Source: Flavobacteriales bacterium | GTDB taxonomy: Bacteria > Bacteroidota > Bacteroidia > Flavobacteriales > Weeksellaceae | Assembly (NCBI GenBank): GCA_020635515.1 | Contig: JACJZS010000002.1 | Coordinates: forward strand, 1,474,001-1,538,000 | Direction of reading: 5' to 3' | DNA length: 64,000 bases | Shown: in pieces, positions 53,040 through 61,298 of the stretch | Layout: each line of letters opens with the position of its first letter | Position numbering within the stretch: the first letter of the stretch is position 1 | Position numbers and translations under genes: made by a program | Notes under the pieces: model-generated | What the model saw: only the letters and a program-made list of their open reading frames with translations | What the model was told of the DNA's origin: nothing | Databases searched by the model: none

Positions 53040-55295
53040 ATGAGTATTATTTTATCACATGTGAAATTGAAAGAGAGGTTTGTACTTTTTTTATTTCTTT
53101 TTTCAATAGGCTTTTTGTATGGACAGGACTGTGAGACTCCGGATTGTCTAGATTCTGATAAAGATGGAGTATGTGATGGGGTAGATAAATGTCCTGGGTA
53201 TAATGATTTAAAAGATGAAAATCGAGATGGGATACCTGACGGTTGTGAAAAATGTTCAGAATCTATAGGGAATATTCCAGTAGTCCCTAAAGAGATACCT
53301 TTTCCTAGATACCTTACTTTGAAATTTTATTTTGAACAAAAAGACAGAACATTATGTGATGCAACCGCGTATAAAATAGAATCTTTTAAATTATGGAAAG
53401 GAACAACAGAAATTTTAACCAAAACGCCTAATGTGTATATAAACAATCATGATGTCTCGGGGAATTATAAACCGTTTTGTGACGTTCCCTCTTTAAGTGA
53501 TATAAATACTATATCGGAAGGAATTCAAGACAAATACTCAGGAATGTTTTCTAGTGATAATCTATCCAATAATAATATAAAATTCTCATATGCAAATATT
53601 AGTACTATGCATGCCGACGGTAGAAACTATGTAGAGGTAGAGGTACATTATAAAATTATTTCAGATACAGATCTCTCTGACTATTCAGGAGAATTGATTT
53701 TAGGACGCTATAAGCACGAAAATGGTACATATACAGAATTTGACAACACTTTTGTAAATGGTTATCCAAGCTCATATGCTTGTTGCATAGATGCCTATGC
53801 AGCTCCTAATAAGAATATTGTGTTTACATATCCAGTAGATGGCGATTCGAGTAAGCTTAAGGTAAACTTTAGATCTTATTATGATGGATCTAAAGCAAAG
53901 TATGAAGGAAAAACAGAGGAGGTTAAGTTGGTATTTACGGATGAGTCTAATCAAATAACAGGAGAAGAAAGTTTAGGTACTTTTAATTTATATGATAGTT
54001 TTGATTCCTTTAAGAATGCACTTTTGCAAAGTTATCCTGGATCTTCTACTTTAAGGTATGACAAGGATAACAGTAATGATAAAGAATTTAACCTCTACAT
54101 AAAGTATAACGGAGCGAAAGGAACAATGACCTCCATTAAAATAGGAGAGAATGAGAATGACTATCCATTAAATAATGGATTTTGTATACGTAAATGTATT
54201 GTTGCAAATATTCCTCAACCGAGGGCATATTTTAGTCATCGTATATCTAGAAATGAATGGATACCTAACACGGATACAACTAATTGTACAATAAGGAAGT
54301 ACGGACTTAATTCCCTTACTGTGGGGAGTATCCTAATTCCATTGAATAATAATCCAAGGTTGTATTACAGTTACCCTACGCAAACCCAAGAAGAAAAATG
54401 TACAATTATGGGTGAAAATTCTTATATAAATAATAATGATATAGGTAACTCTTCATATGATCAAAATTTGAAAGATACTTTGAATATAGCGTTAAAAAAT
54501 AGTATAAGTAACTACAAGGAAAATTCTGTTAAGGTATCAACTGAATCTACTGCAGGTAGCACCCAAAATGTTCAAGATGGATCTAGTTTTAAATTAGAGA
54601 TAAGTTTTCAGATGTGGGATACTGAATTAACAAATGGTTTTAGTGTAGAGCATTATGAAGCAATAACAAAACAAACAGAAACAATTAGTAGTACTGATTA
54701 TAGTTATGGTATTAATCAACATAGAACATATTTTAAAGTTTATATAACAAGAAAGGTGGGGTCTACAGAATATGAAGAGGTTTTAAAAAATAATAGTAAT
54801 GAGCTATACTTATATAATTATAATGATGAAACAAGATATAAACAACTAAAGAAAGCTTTTGAAGAAGCATATCCAGGGAATTATGTTTTTTGGGATTCAG
54901 CGGGGTGGCGTTATCAATTTTTATGCAGAGATGATATTGTAAAGATACGTTTTGATAACACAACTTATACACCTACCTATGGATGTCAACTTCCTTCTGC
55001 TAGTCGATTGGCAAATACCTTAACTGTGATTGATAATACTTCAGATAATACAGCGGAGGGAAACGTAGAAGCACTTTCAGGAAGTAGAGTAAAGAAAGAG
55101 AATGTATCACGCTTACATGTAGATGTAACTGATAATTATGTAGATAAAACAATACAGGGGATTTATGAAGTTACTATTTTAGAAGAAGGAGTTCTTTTGT
55201 TTAGAGATTCCAATGGGCTTCCTGTACCTGATGAATATACATCAGAAGTTTTAGCTCGATTATATAAAGAATATAATGAAAATAAAAATAAATAA
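53040..55295 (+). CDS. secreted protein with thrombospondin type 3 repeats, otherwise of unknown fold
   Basis: A 751-residue protein. The ATG at 53040 is chosen because the signal peptide (LFLFLFSIGFLYGQ, cleavage after residue 29) begins shortly after it and the promoter -7 element ends only 21 bases before it; the in-frame ATG at 52983 lies upstream of the promoter. Residues about 30-75 are thrombospondin type 3-like calcium-binding repeats (DSDKDGVCDGVDKCPG and ENRDGIPDGCEKC). The remaining 670 residues are rich in Asn, Tyr and Ser, contain several cysteines, and look beta-rich. I recognise no family there. No T9SS C-terminal signal is evident. It is the first of four consecutive secreted-protein genes. 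Confidence 0.8.
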   Translation: MSIILSHVKLKERFVLFLFLFSIGFLYGQDCETPDCLDSDKDGVCDGVDKCPGYNDLKDENRDGIPDGCEKCSESIGNIPVVPKEIPFPRYLTLKFYFEQKDRTLCDATAYKIESFKLWKGTTEILTKTPNVYINNHDVSGNYKPFCDVPSLSDINTISEGIQDKYSGMFSSDNLSNNNIKFSYANISTMHADGRNYVEVEVHYKIISDTDLSDYSGELILGRYKHENGTYTEFDNTFVNGYPSSYACCIDAYAAPNKNIVFTYPVDGDSSKLKVNFRSYYDGSKAKYEGKTEEVKLVFTDESNQITGEESLGTFNLYDSFDSFKNALLQSYPGSSTLRYDKDNSNDKEFNLYIKYNGAKGTMTSIKIGENENDYPLNNGFCIRKCIVANIPQPRAYFSHRISRNEWIPNTDTTNCTIRKYGLNSLTVGSILIPLNNNPRLYYSYPTQTQEEKCTIMGENSYINNNDIGNSSYDQNLKDTLNIALKNSISNYKENSVKVSTESTAGSTQNVQDGSSFKLEISFQMWDTELTNGFSVEHYEAITKQTETISSTDYSYGINQHRTYFKVYITRKVGSTEYEEVLKNNSNELYLYNYNDETRYKQLKKAFEEAYPGNYVFWDSAGWRYQFLCRDDIVKIRFDNTTYTPTYGCQLPSASRLANTLTVIDNTSDNTAEGNVEALSGSRVKKENVSRLHVDVTDNYVDKTIQGIYEVTILEEGVLLFRDSNGLPVPDEYTSEVLARLYKEYNENKNK

Positions 55296-55300
55296 TATAT

Positions 55301-56845
55301 ATGAGAAATTCATTTTATAGTAGAATATTTGCTTTTTTAAAGTGTTGTATACTCTTATTTTTTTCGATTACTGTTCAAGCTCAGCATGAGGTGGGGAGTA
55401 CATCGGGTACAGGATTAGATGTTAAATTTATTCGTAATGGTGTCCATGCAGGGATTATAAGTGAAGGAAGTGGAACCAATGATAATTTAAATAATAATAC
55501 GGCATTAGGACTTTACTCATTACTTAATTATACGCAATCATCAAGAAATGTGGGAATTGGAGTTTCTGCGTTGCAAAAGAATACAACGGGGTGTACCTCA
55601 GTTGCTGTAGGTTATAAGACTCTGTATGAGAATTTAATAGGGAAAAATAATGTGGCGGTAGGAGCTTATGCTTTACAAAATAATAAAGCAGATAATAATG
55701 TAGGTTTAGGTTTTTCAGCTTTGATGAAGAATACCATAGGAACAGAAAATTCTGCTTTTGGATATAAATCTTTATTTGAAAATACCACAGGAAATAATAA
55801 TTTGGCTTTTGGTAGCCAAGCCTTATTAAATAATAGTCAAGGGAATAATAATACAGCGGTAGGTAGAGGAGCTTTACTAAATTCAAAATCAAGTGATAAT
55901 ACAGCCGTAGGTACGAATGCAGGATCAAGTATAATAAGTGGAGGTCAGAACTTGTTTTTAGGAAATGGCTCGGGTTCAGAACTAACAAGTATTAGTTCTA
56001 ATAATGTGATTATAGGAAGCTGGAGAGGAACGGCAGAATCATTAAACAAAACAATAATTCTATCTGATGGCGAAGGGCAAGAAAGGTTCCGAATTAATTC
56101 CATTGGGAATGCAGGATTAGGTACTTCCATACCTAATGCGAAGTTAGAGATAAATTCACAAACGGCAAACGAATCAGGACTTATGTTGACACAATTAGCA
56201 GACATAAATAACCCAACTTCTGCTTCGTCTAACGGTAAAGCACTTTCTGTAGATGCAAACGGTAAAGTTATTTTAACAGATATATCTAATGCATCATCAA
56301 ATACCAATAATTCTCAATATTATTACGGTGAATGGACAGGTATACCTATACAGGCTGGGGTAACTTCTTTTGATATTACTCAGTGTCCTATTACTAACTG
56401 GACTATAGGAGTAGAGGCGATAACCCCAACATTGCTGGCAAACTCTGTTACTATGAATGTTGGAAATTCCAATGCACAAGTGGAAATTCAACCAGTTTCT
56501 AGTACGAAATTTCGAGTAATATCCAATGTAGCGGTAAATGCAACTATCACAGTACAGTATCCAGGAATAAAACCTCTATGTAATGCTCCTATTATATCTT
56601 CGGCAAAACCTGTCAATGGAGAAATAGTTATTGAATGGAATTCTAATGGGGTGTCGTTTGATAGTGTAACCCTTATGGGGTCAAATAATAATGGTTCTAC
56701 CTGGGAGTATCATACGGTAAACATTGCTTTTCCGATAAGATTTTCTGATATAGGAGCGGGGGGGTATACACACTATAGGCTAAGAGGTAATTCATGTGTA
56801 GACGGTACTCAACCATTGTCTAATATAGTACCATTAACCAATTAG
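55301..56845 (+). CDS. YadA-head-like beta-roll surface protein
   Basis: A 514-residue exported protein (signal ending ITVQAQ). Residues about 65-215 contain at least seven copies of a 20-24-residue repeat with the pattern NxAVGxxALxNN, like the left-handed beta-roll of YadA-type adhesin heads and bacterial tail-fibre-like proteins. A segment near 260 (GLGTSIPNAKLEI) is the GIGTxxPxAKLxI motif common in tail-fibre-like surface proteins of the phylum. The C-terminal part is beta-sandwich-like, with an apparent fibronectin-type strand pattern (APIISSAKPVNGEIVIEWN). No trimeric anchor barrel or T9SS tail is seen. It begins five bases after the previous stop and is cotranscribed. Confidence 0.82.
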   Translation: MRNSFYSRIFAFLKCCILLFFSITVQAQHEVGSTSGTGLDVKFIRNGVHAGIISEGSGTNDNLNNNTALGLYSLLNYTQSSRNVGIGVSALQKNTTGCTSVAVGYKTLYENLIGKNNVAVGAYALQNNKADNNVGLGFSALMKNTIGTENSAFGYKSLFENTTGNNNLAFGSQALLNNSQGNNNTAVGRGALLNSKSSDNTAVGTNAGSSIISGGQNLFLGNGSGSELTSISSNNVIIGSWRGTAESLNKTIILSDGEGQERFRINSIGNAGLGTSIPNAKLEINSQTANESGLMLTQLADINNPTSASSNGKALSVDANGKVILTDISNASSNTNNSQYYYGEWTGIPIQAGVTSFDITQCPITNWTIGVEAITPTLLANSVTMNVGNSNAQVEIQPVSSTKFRVISNVAVNATITVQYPGIKPLCNAPIISSAKPVNGEIVIEWNSNGVSFDSVTLMGSNNNGSTWEYHTVNIAFPIRFSDIGAGGYTHYRLRGNSCVDGTQPLSNIVPLTN

Positions 56846-56872
56846 GGACTTTAAATAAAAACAAAGAATAAA

Positions 56873-59800
56873 ATGAAAAATAAAAATATACTTTTGGTTT
56901 TATTGCTTATAGCAGGAAGTTACTTGCATGGGCAGATACGTACGTATTCTAGTTATGATTTTTTAGGTGATAGTTGGTTAAGATTACAGTCTTTGCAAAA
57001 TACAGATGCTACTAAGTTTTTGACTACAGATGCTAATGGTCAGTTGATTTTAGCACCTATAGAGCAAGTAGATATGAGTAATGCATGGAATGTTTTAGGA
57101 AATGCAGGTACCAATGAAAATACAAATTTCATTGGTACCACAGATGTAGAAGGTTTAACAATTCGTACATCAAATGAACCCAGAATTAGAGTTACAGAAA
57201 CAGGGGATATAGGACTTGGGAATATGAATCCTGCGGCAAAATTAGATGTTGTAGGAACAAATACAGAATTTAATACACGTCATACGTTATTTAGGAATTC
57301 AAATTCAAATTCTCGCTTACTAGATATCAGAAATAATGGAGATATAGGAATTGGAAGAGATGCTATAAATGGAATTAAACTAGCAGTTTCAGTTCCAAAT
57401 AATTCTATTACTAACAGAGCCTTATTTATATATAATCCAGATAACTTAAGATTATTAGATATTAGAAATAATGGAAGTATAGGTGTCGGAAGAGATGCGA
57501 TAGGAAATTCTATGTTGTCAGTTCAGAGTCCAAATAATAGTGCTAATGATCATTCCTTAGTGATGATAAATAATTTAAATCAAACATTGATGAATGTAAG
57601 AAATAATGGAGCTACAGGTATAGGAAGGGCAGCAGCAGGAAATTCTATGTTGTCAGTTCAGAGTCCAAATAATAGTGCTAATGATCATTCCTTAGTGATG
57701 ATAAATAATTTAAATCAAACATTGATGAATGTAAGAAATAATGGAGCTACAGGTATAGGAAGGGCAGCAGTAGGAAATTCTATGTTGTCAGTTCAGAGTC
57801 CAAATAATAGTGCTAATGATCATTCTTTATTGCTGACAAATAATGTAAATCAAACATTGATCAATGTAAGAAATAATGGAAATGTTGGTATAGGAACAAA
57901 TAACCCTCAAACACAATTACATACCACAGCAGGGGTTCGTTTTCAAGGATTAACCCCAAGTAATAATACCACAGTGGTAACCATAAACGGAAATGGGGAT
58001 TTAGCTACAAGAGACTTTTCAGAAATTTTAGATAATAGTACAGCAAATTCTTGGAATATATTAGGAAATGCAGGTACCAATGAAAATACAAATTTCATTG
58101 GTACCACAGATATAGAAGGCTTAACAATTCGTACATCAAATGAACCCAGAATTAGAGTTACAGAAACAGGGAATGTGGGACTTGGGAATATGAATCCTGC
58201 GGCAAAATTAGATGTTGTAGGAACAAATACAGAATTTAATACACGTCATACGTTATTTAGGAATTTAAATTCAAATTCTCGCTTACTAGATATCAGAAAT
58301 AATGGAAGTATAGGAATAGGTAGAGACGCTATAGGAAGCACTAGATTATCAATTTTGAGTGCAGATAGTAGTTTTTACAATAATGCTCTATTAATTAATA
58401 ATTCTAATAATCAGTCTCTTATGCATATTGCCAATAGCGGAAATATTGGTTTAGGTAGAAATGCTATAGGAAGCACTAGATTATCAATTTTGAGTGCAGA
58501 TAGTAGTTTTTACAATAATGCTCTATTAATTAATAATTCTAATAATCAGTCTCTTATACATATTACCAATAGCGGGAATATTGGTTTAGGTAGAAATGCT
58601 ACAGGAAACACTAGATTATCAATTTTGAATCCAAGTACTAATTTGCGAGATAACACCTTATTAATTAGTAACTTTAATAACCAAACATTGGTAAATATTA
58701 GAAACAATGGTAATGTTGGTATAGGTACAGGTAATCCGTCCTCTTTGTTACATGTTTATGGTGGACAGGATGCTACATTAAAAATTCATTCTTCAGAGGC
58801 GTTTGGTTCTTCAAGGTTAGAGTTTTGGAGCGACCCTGAAGATTCTCCAAATTTATGGAGACCAGGTTCTATTCGTTCAGGAGATAATGGAGACTTTACA
58901 GGGAGGTTAGATTTTATTACCAATGGAAAAGGTTTTGATAGTAGAACTTCTGAAATTATAACAGCATCTTTGGTTAATGGGAAAGTAGGAATAGGTACGG
59001 CGTTTCCCGAGGTGCAATTGCACACTACAGGATTTGTTCGTTTTGAAGGATTACCACCTAGTACTACCAATACAGAGGTATTAACTACTGATTCAAATGG
59101 AAATATAGAAACAAGAGATATCTCTGACTTACTAAATTCTACAGGAAGTTCAGATGCATGGAATCTTACAGGAAATGCAGATGCCACGATAAATAATTTC
59201 TTAGGTCCAACTACAGTAGGGGTTCCTTTACGTTTCAATACTTCGGGAGTAGAAAGAATGAGAATAGATGGTAATGGAAATATAGGAATAGGTGTAACTA
59301 ATTTTACTTCAAAAGTTGATATTCGTACGGGTTGGCCTAATACAGATACAAGGAATGCATTAGCTCTATTTAATGGTAACTTAAATAGATTATTTATGGT
59401 TAATAATAATGGAAATATTGGAATAGGTGTTAATCCAGGAACGAGTAAATTAGATATTCGTACGGGTTGGCCTAATACGGATACAAGGAATGCATTAGCT
59501 CTATTTAATGGTAACTTAAATAGATTATTTATGGTTAATAATAATGGTAATATTGGAATAGGTGTTGACCCAGGAACGAGTAAATTAGATATTCGTACGG
59601 GTTGGCCTAATACGGATACAAGGAATGCATTAGCTCTATTTAATGGTAACTTAAATAGATTATTTATGGTTAATAATAATGGTAATATTGGAATAGGTGT
59701 TGATCCCAATGCAAATATTAGATTTTGGTTAAGAGATAATGTAAATTCAAATACCCAAAGTTCATTTCAAATATTTAATGATGCTTTAACTCCAGTAAAT

Positions 59801-61270
59801 GAAGATGCTGTTTTTAATGTTTTAAGAAATGGAAATATTGGAATTAACATTTTGCGTCCAGGTCTTCCAACAGCTAAATTACACACAAGAGGCACTGTCC
59901 GTTTTCAAGACTTAGGTACTAGTAACACTAATACGAATATTTTAACTACTGATATAGATGGAAATGTAACTACAAGAAATTTTACAGATTTAATTAATCA
60001 ACAAGCGTCCAATAATTGGAGTTTAACAGGAAATGCAGGAACAGACCCTAATACCAATTTTATAGGAACTACAGATGAAACAGCTCTTACTTTAAGGTCA
60101 GGGGCAAATGGGATAAGACTTTGGCCTGATGGTTCATTAGTGGTTACTAGAAATCCATTTGGTCTTAGGAATCCAATTACAAATGCGGGAATCACGCTTA
60201 TAGATGAAAGTGGAGCAGGTCTTTCAGACCTTAGATTACAAGTGAATTCAAATGGAGCAAATAATGCTGGAGCAAATATGTTTTATAAATCTAGAGGAAC
60301 TACAGTGCTTCCAACAAATGTTTTAAGAAATGATGTTTTAGGATATCAAATTTTTCAAGGATTTACAGGAAATCCAGGAGTAAATAAAGAGGGATATAGT
60401 ACTGGAGGAGCCATTGTTGCTGCAGTGGATGGAAATGTAACGTCTACATCATTACCTACAAGGCTTGATTTTAGAACCATTACCGAAGGAGATAGGTTCA
60501 CTAGTTCAAAATTAATGATAAAAAACAACGGTAATATAGGAATAGGAATAGAAGAGCCTCAAGCCCAATTACATACAACTAGAGATGTTAGATTTGAAGG
60601 CTTAACGCCAACAACTGAACCTGTAAATGTTATGGTTACTCATGCAAATGGGGATGTAAGAACTTTTCCGTTTAATGAATTATTGACTGCAGGAACAGTA
60701 GAGGCAGACAAAGATTGGTTGCGTTATGATAATACTCACGCTGATGGTATAATTCCTATTACAGATAATGGAGATGTTACTGATGTAATCTATACCAAAG
60801 GGTATGTAGGAATAGGGAATTTTGATTCGCCATTAACTGAGGAAGATTTTCAAATAGAAGAAACGAACCTAGAAACAAATCAAACAATCACTAGAAATTA
60901 CAATTTATTTGTTAAAAATGGTATTAAAACGGAAAGAGTAAAAGTAGAAATAGCTAATATAAATGGATGGGCGGATTATGTATTTGATGAAGATTATAAA
61001 TTAATGCCGTTAGATAAATTAGATAGTTATATTAAAGAAAATAAACATTTACCTAATATTCCTACTAGTTCACAAGTGATTAAAGAAGGGATTGAATTAG
61101 GAGAAATGAATGCTAAATTATTAGAAAAGATAGAAGAACTAACTCTTCATACAATTGATTTAAATAAAAAGAATGAAGAGCTTTCAGAAAAGAATAAAAA
61201 GCTTGAATCTACTTTAGAATTATTATTAGAGAGAGTATCTAATTTAGAAAAAGAATCAACTAATAAGTAA
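56873..61270 (+). CDS. repetitive tail-fibre-like secreted protein
   Basis: A 1465-residue exported protein (signal ending SYLHGQ). Most of it consists of a 45-residue module ending in NNGNIGIG-type motifs, grouped in blocks of three (about residues 211-345, 488-622 and 813-947). Between them are VRFxGL...TTDxNG...TRD linkers and NAWNxxGNAGTxxNTNFIGTTD segments. About 120 C-terminal residues contain WADYVFDEDYKLMPL, YIKENKHLPNIPTSSQV and LGEMNAKLLEKIEEL. That tail is common at the end of Bacteroidota tail-fibre-like proteins, and a heptad-patterned coiled coil closes the protein. It is the third gene of the cluster. No T9SS signal is visible. Trimerisation is plausible from the coil. Confidence 0.82.
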   Translation: MKNKNILLVLLLIAGSYLHGQIRTYSSYDFLGDSWLRLQSLQNTDATKFLTTDANGQLILAPIEQVDMSNAWNVLGNAGTNENTNFIGTTDVEGLTIRTSNEPRIRVTETGDIGLGNMNPAAKLDVVGTNTEFNTRHTLFRNSNSNSRLLDIRNNGDIGIGRDAINGIKLAVSVPNNSITNRALFIYNPDNLRLLDIRNNGSIGVGRDAIGNSMLSVQSPNNSANDHSLVMINNLNQTLMNVRNNGATGIGRAAAGNSMLSVQSPNNSANDHSLVMINNLNQTLMNVRNNGATGIGRAAVGNSMLSVQSPNNSANDHSLLLTNNVNQTLINVRNNGNVGIGTNNPQTQLHTTAGVRFQGLTPSNNTTVVTINGNGDLATRDFSEILDNSTANSWNILGNAGTNENTNFIGTTDIEGLTIRTSNEPRIRVTETGNVGLGNMNPAAKLDVVGTNTEFNTRHTLFRNLNSNSRLLDIRNNGSIGIGRDAIGSTRLSILSADSSFYNNALLINNSNNQSLMHIANSGNIGLGRNAIGSTRLSILSADSSFYNNALLINNSNNQSLIHITNSGNIGLGRNATGNTRLSILNPSTNLRDNTLLISNFNNQTLVNIRNNGNVGIGTGNPSSLLHVYGGQDATLKIHSSEAFGSSRLEFWSDPEDSPNLWRPGSIRSGDNGDFTGRLDFITNGKGFDSRTSEIITASLVNGKVGIGTAFPEVQLHTTGFVRFEGLPPSTTNTEVLTTDSNGNIETRDISDLLNSTGSSDAWNLTGNADATINNFLGPTTVGVPLRFNTSGVERMRIDGNGNIGIGVTNFTSKVDIRTGWPNTDTRNALALFNGNLNRLFMVNNNGNIGIGVNPGTSKLDIRTGWPNTDTRNALALFNGNLNRLFMVNNNGNIGIGVDPGTSKLDIRTGWPNTDTRNALALFNGNLNRLFMVNNNGNIGIGVDPNANIRFWLRDNVNSNTQSSFQIFNDALTPVNEDAVFNVLRNGNIGINILRPGLPTAKLHTRGTVRFQDLGTSNTNTNILTTDIDGNVTTRNFTDLINQQASNNWSLTGNAGTDPNTNFIGTTDETALTLRSGANGIRLWPDGSLVVTRNPFGLRNPITNAGITLIDESGAGLSDLRLQVNSNGANNAGANMFYKSRGTTVLPTNVLRNDVLGYQIFQGFTGNPGVNKEGYSTGGAIVAAVDGNVTSTSLPTRLDFRTITEGDRFTSSKLMIKNNGNIGIGIEEPQAQLHTTRDVRFEGLTPTTEPVNVMVTHANGDVRTFPFNELLTAGTVEADKDWLRYDNTHADGIIPITDNGDVTDVIYTKGYVGIGNFDSPLTEEDFQIEETNLETNQTITRNYNLFVKNGIKTERVKVEIANINGWADYVFDEDYKLMPLDKLDSYIKENKHLPNIPTSSQVIKEGIELGEMNAKLLEKIEELTLHTIDLNKKNEELSEKNKKLESTLELLLERVSNLEKESTNK
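57083..57352 (+). repeat. 270-base long duplication, copy 1
   Basis: Encodes the NAWN...GNAGT...RDAI segment and is near-identical to 58049-58318, 966 bases downstream. Confidence 0.8.
57503..57907 (+). repeat. tandem 135-base repeat block A (three units)
   Basis: Units start GGAAATTCTATGTTGTCAG at 57503, 57638 and 57773, exactly 135 bases apart. Units one and two are almost identical. Each encodes 45 residues from GNSMLSVQSP to the NNG-GIG motif. Confidence 0.9.
58049..58318 (+). repeat. 270-base long duplication, copy 2
   Basis: Second copy of the segment at 57083-57352; a few codon changes (for example Asp to Asn-Val in the TGD/TGNV region). Confidence 0.8.
58334..58738 (+). repeat. tandem 135-base repeat block B (three units)
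   Basis: Units start at 58334, 58469 and 58604. The first two are near-identical, the third diverged. They encode STRLSILSADSSFYNNALL-type modules. Confidence 0.88.
59309..59713 (+). repeat. tandem 135-base repeat block C (three units)
   Basis: ATTCGTACGGGTTGGCC recurs at 59321, 59456 and 59591. The units encode the RTGWPNTDTRNALALFNG module with only silent or conservative changes. Confidence 0.9.
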
Positions 61271-61298
61271 TTAGCTTATGTTTCTAAGTAAATTTAAA

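Noticed and set aside
58786..59709. 307-codon open frame on the minus strand
   Set aside because: It is the antisense of 135-base repeat block C and its neighbours; repetition of the coding strand keeps the reverse frame open. It has no start signals.
57503..59713. Regular repeats that could suggest a CRISPR array
   Set aside because: The period is 135 bases with no unique spacers, and the whole stretch is an open coding frame.
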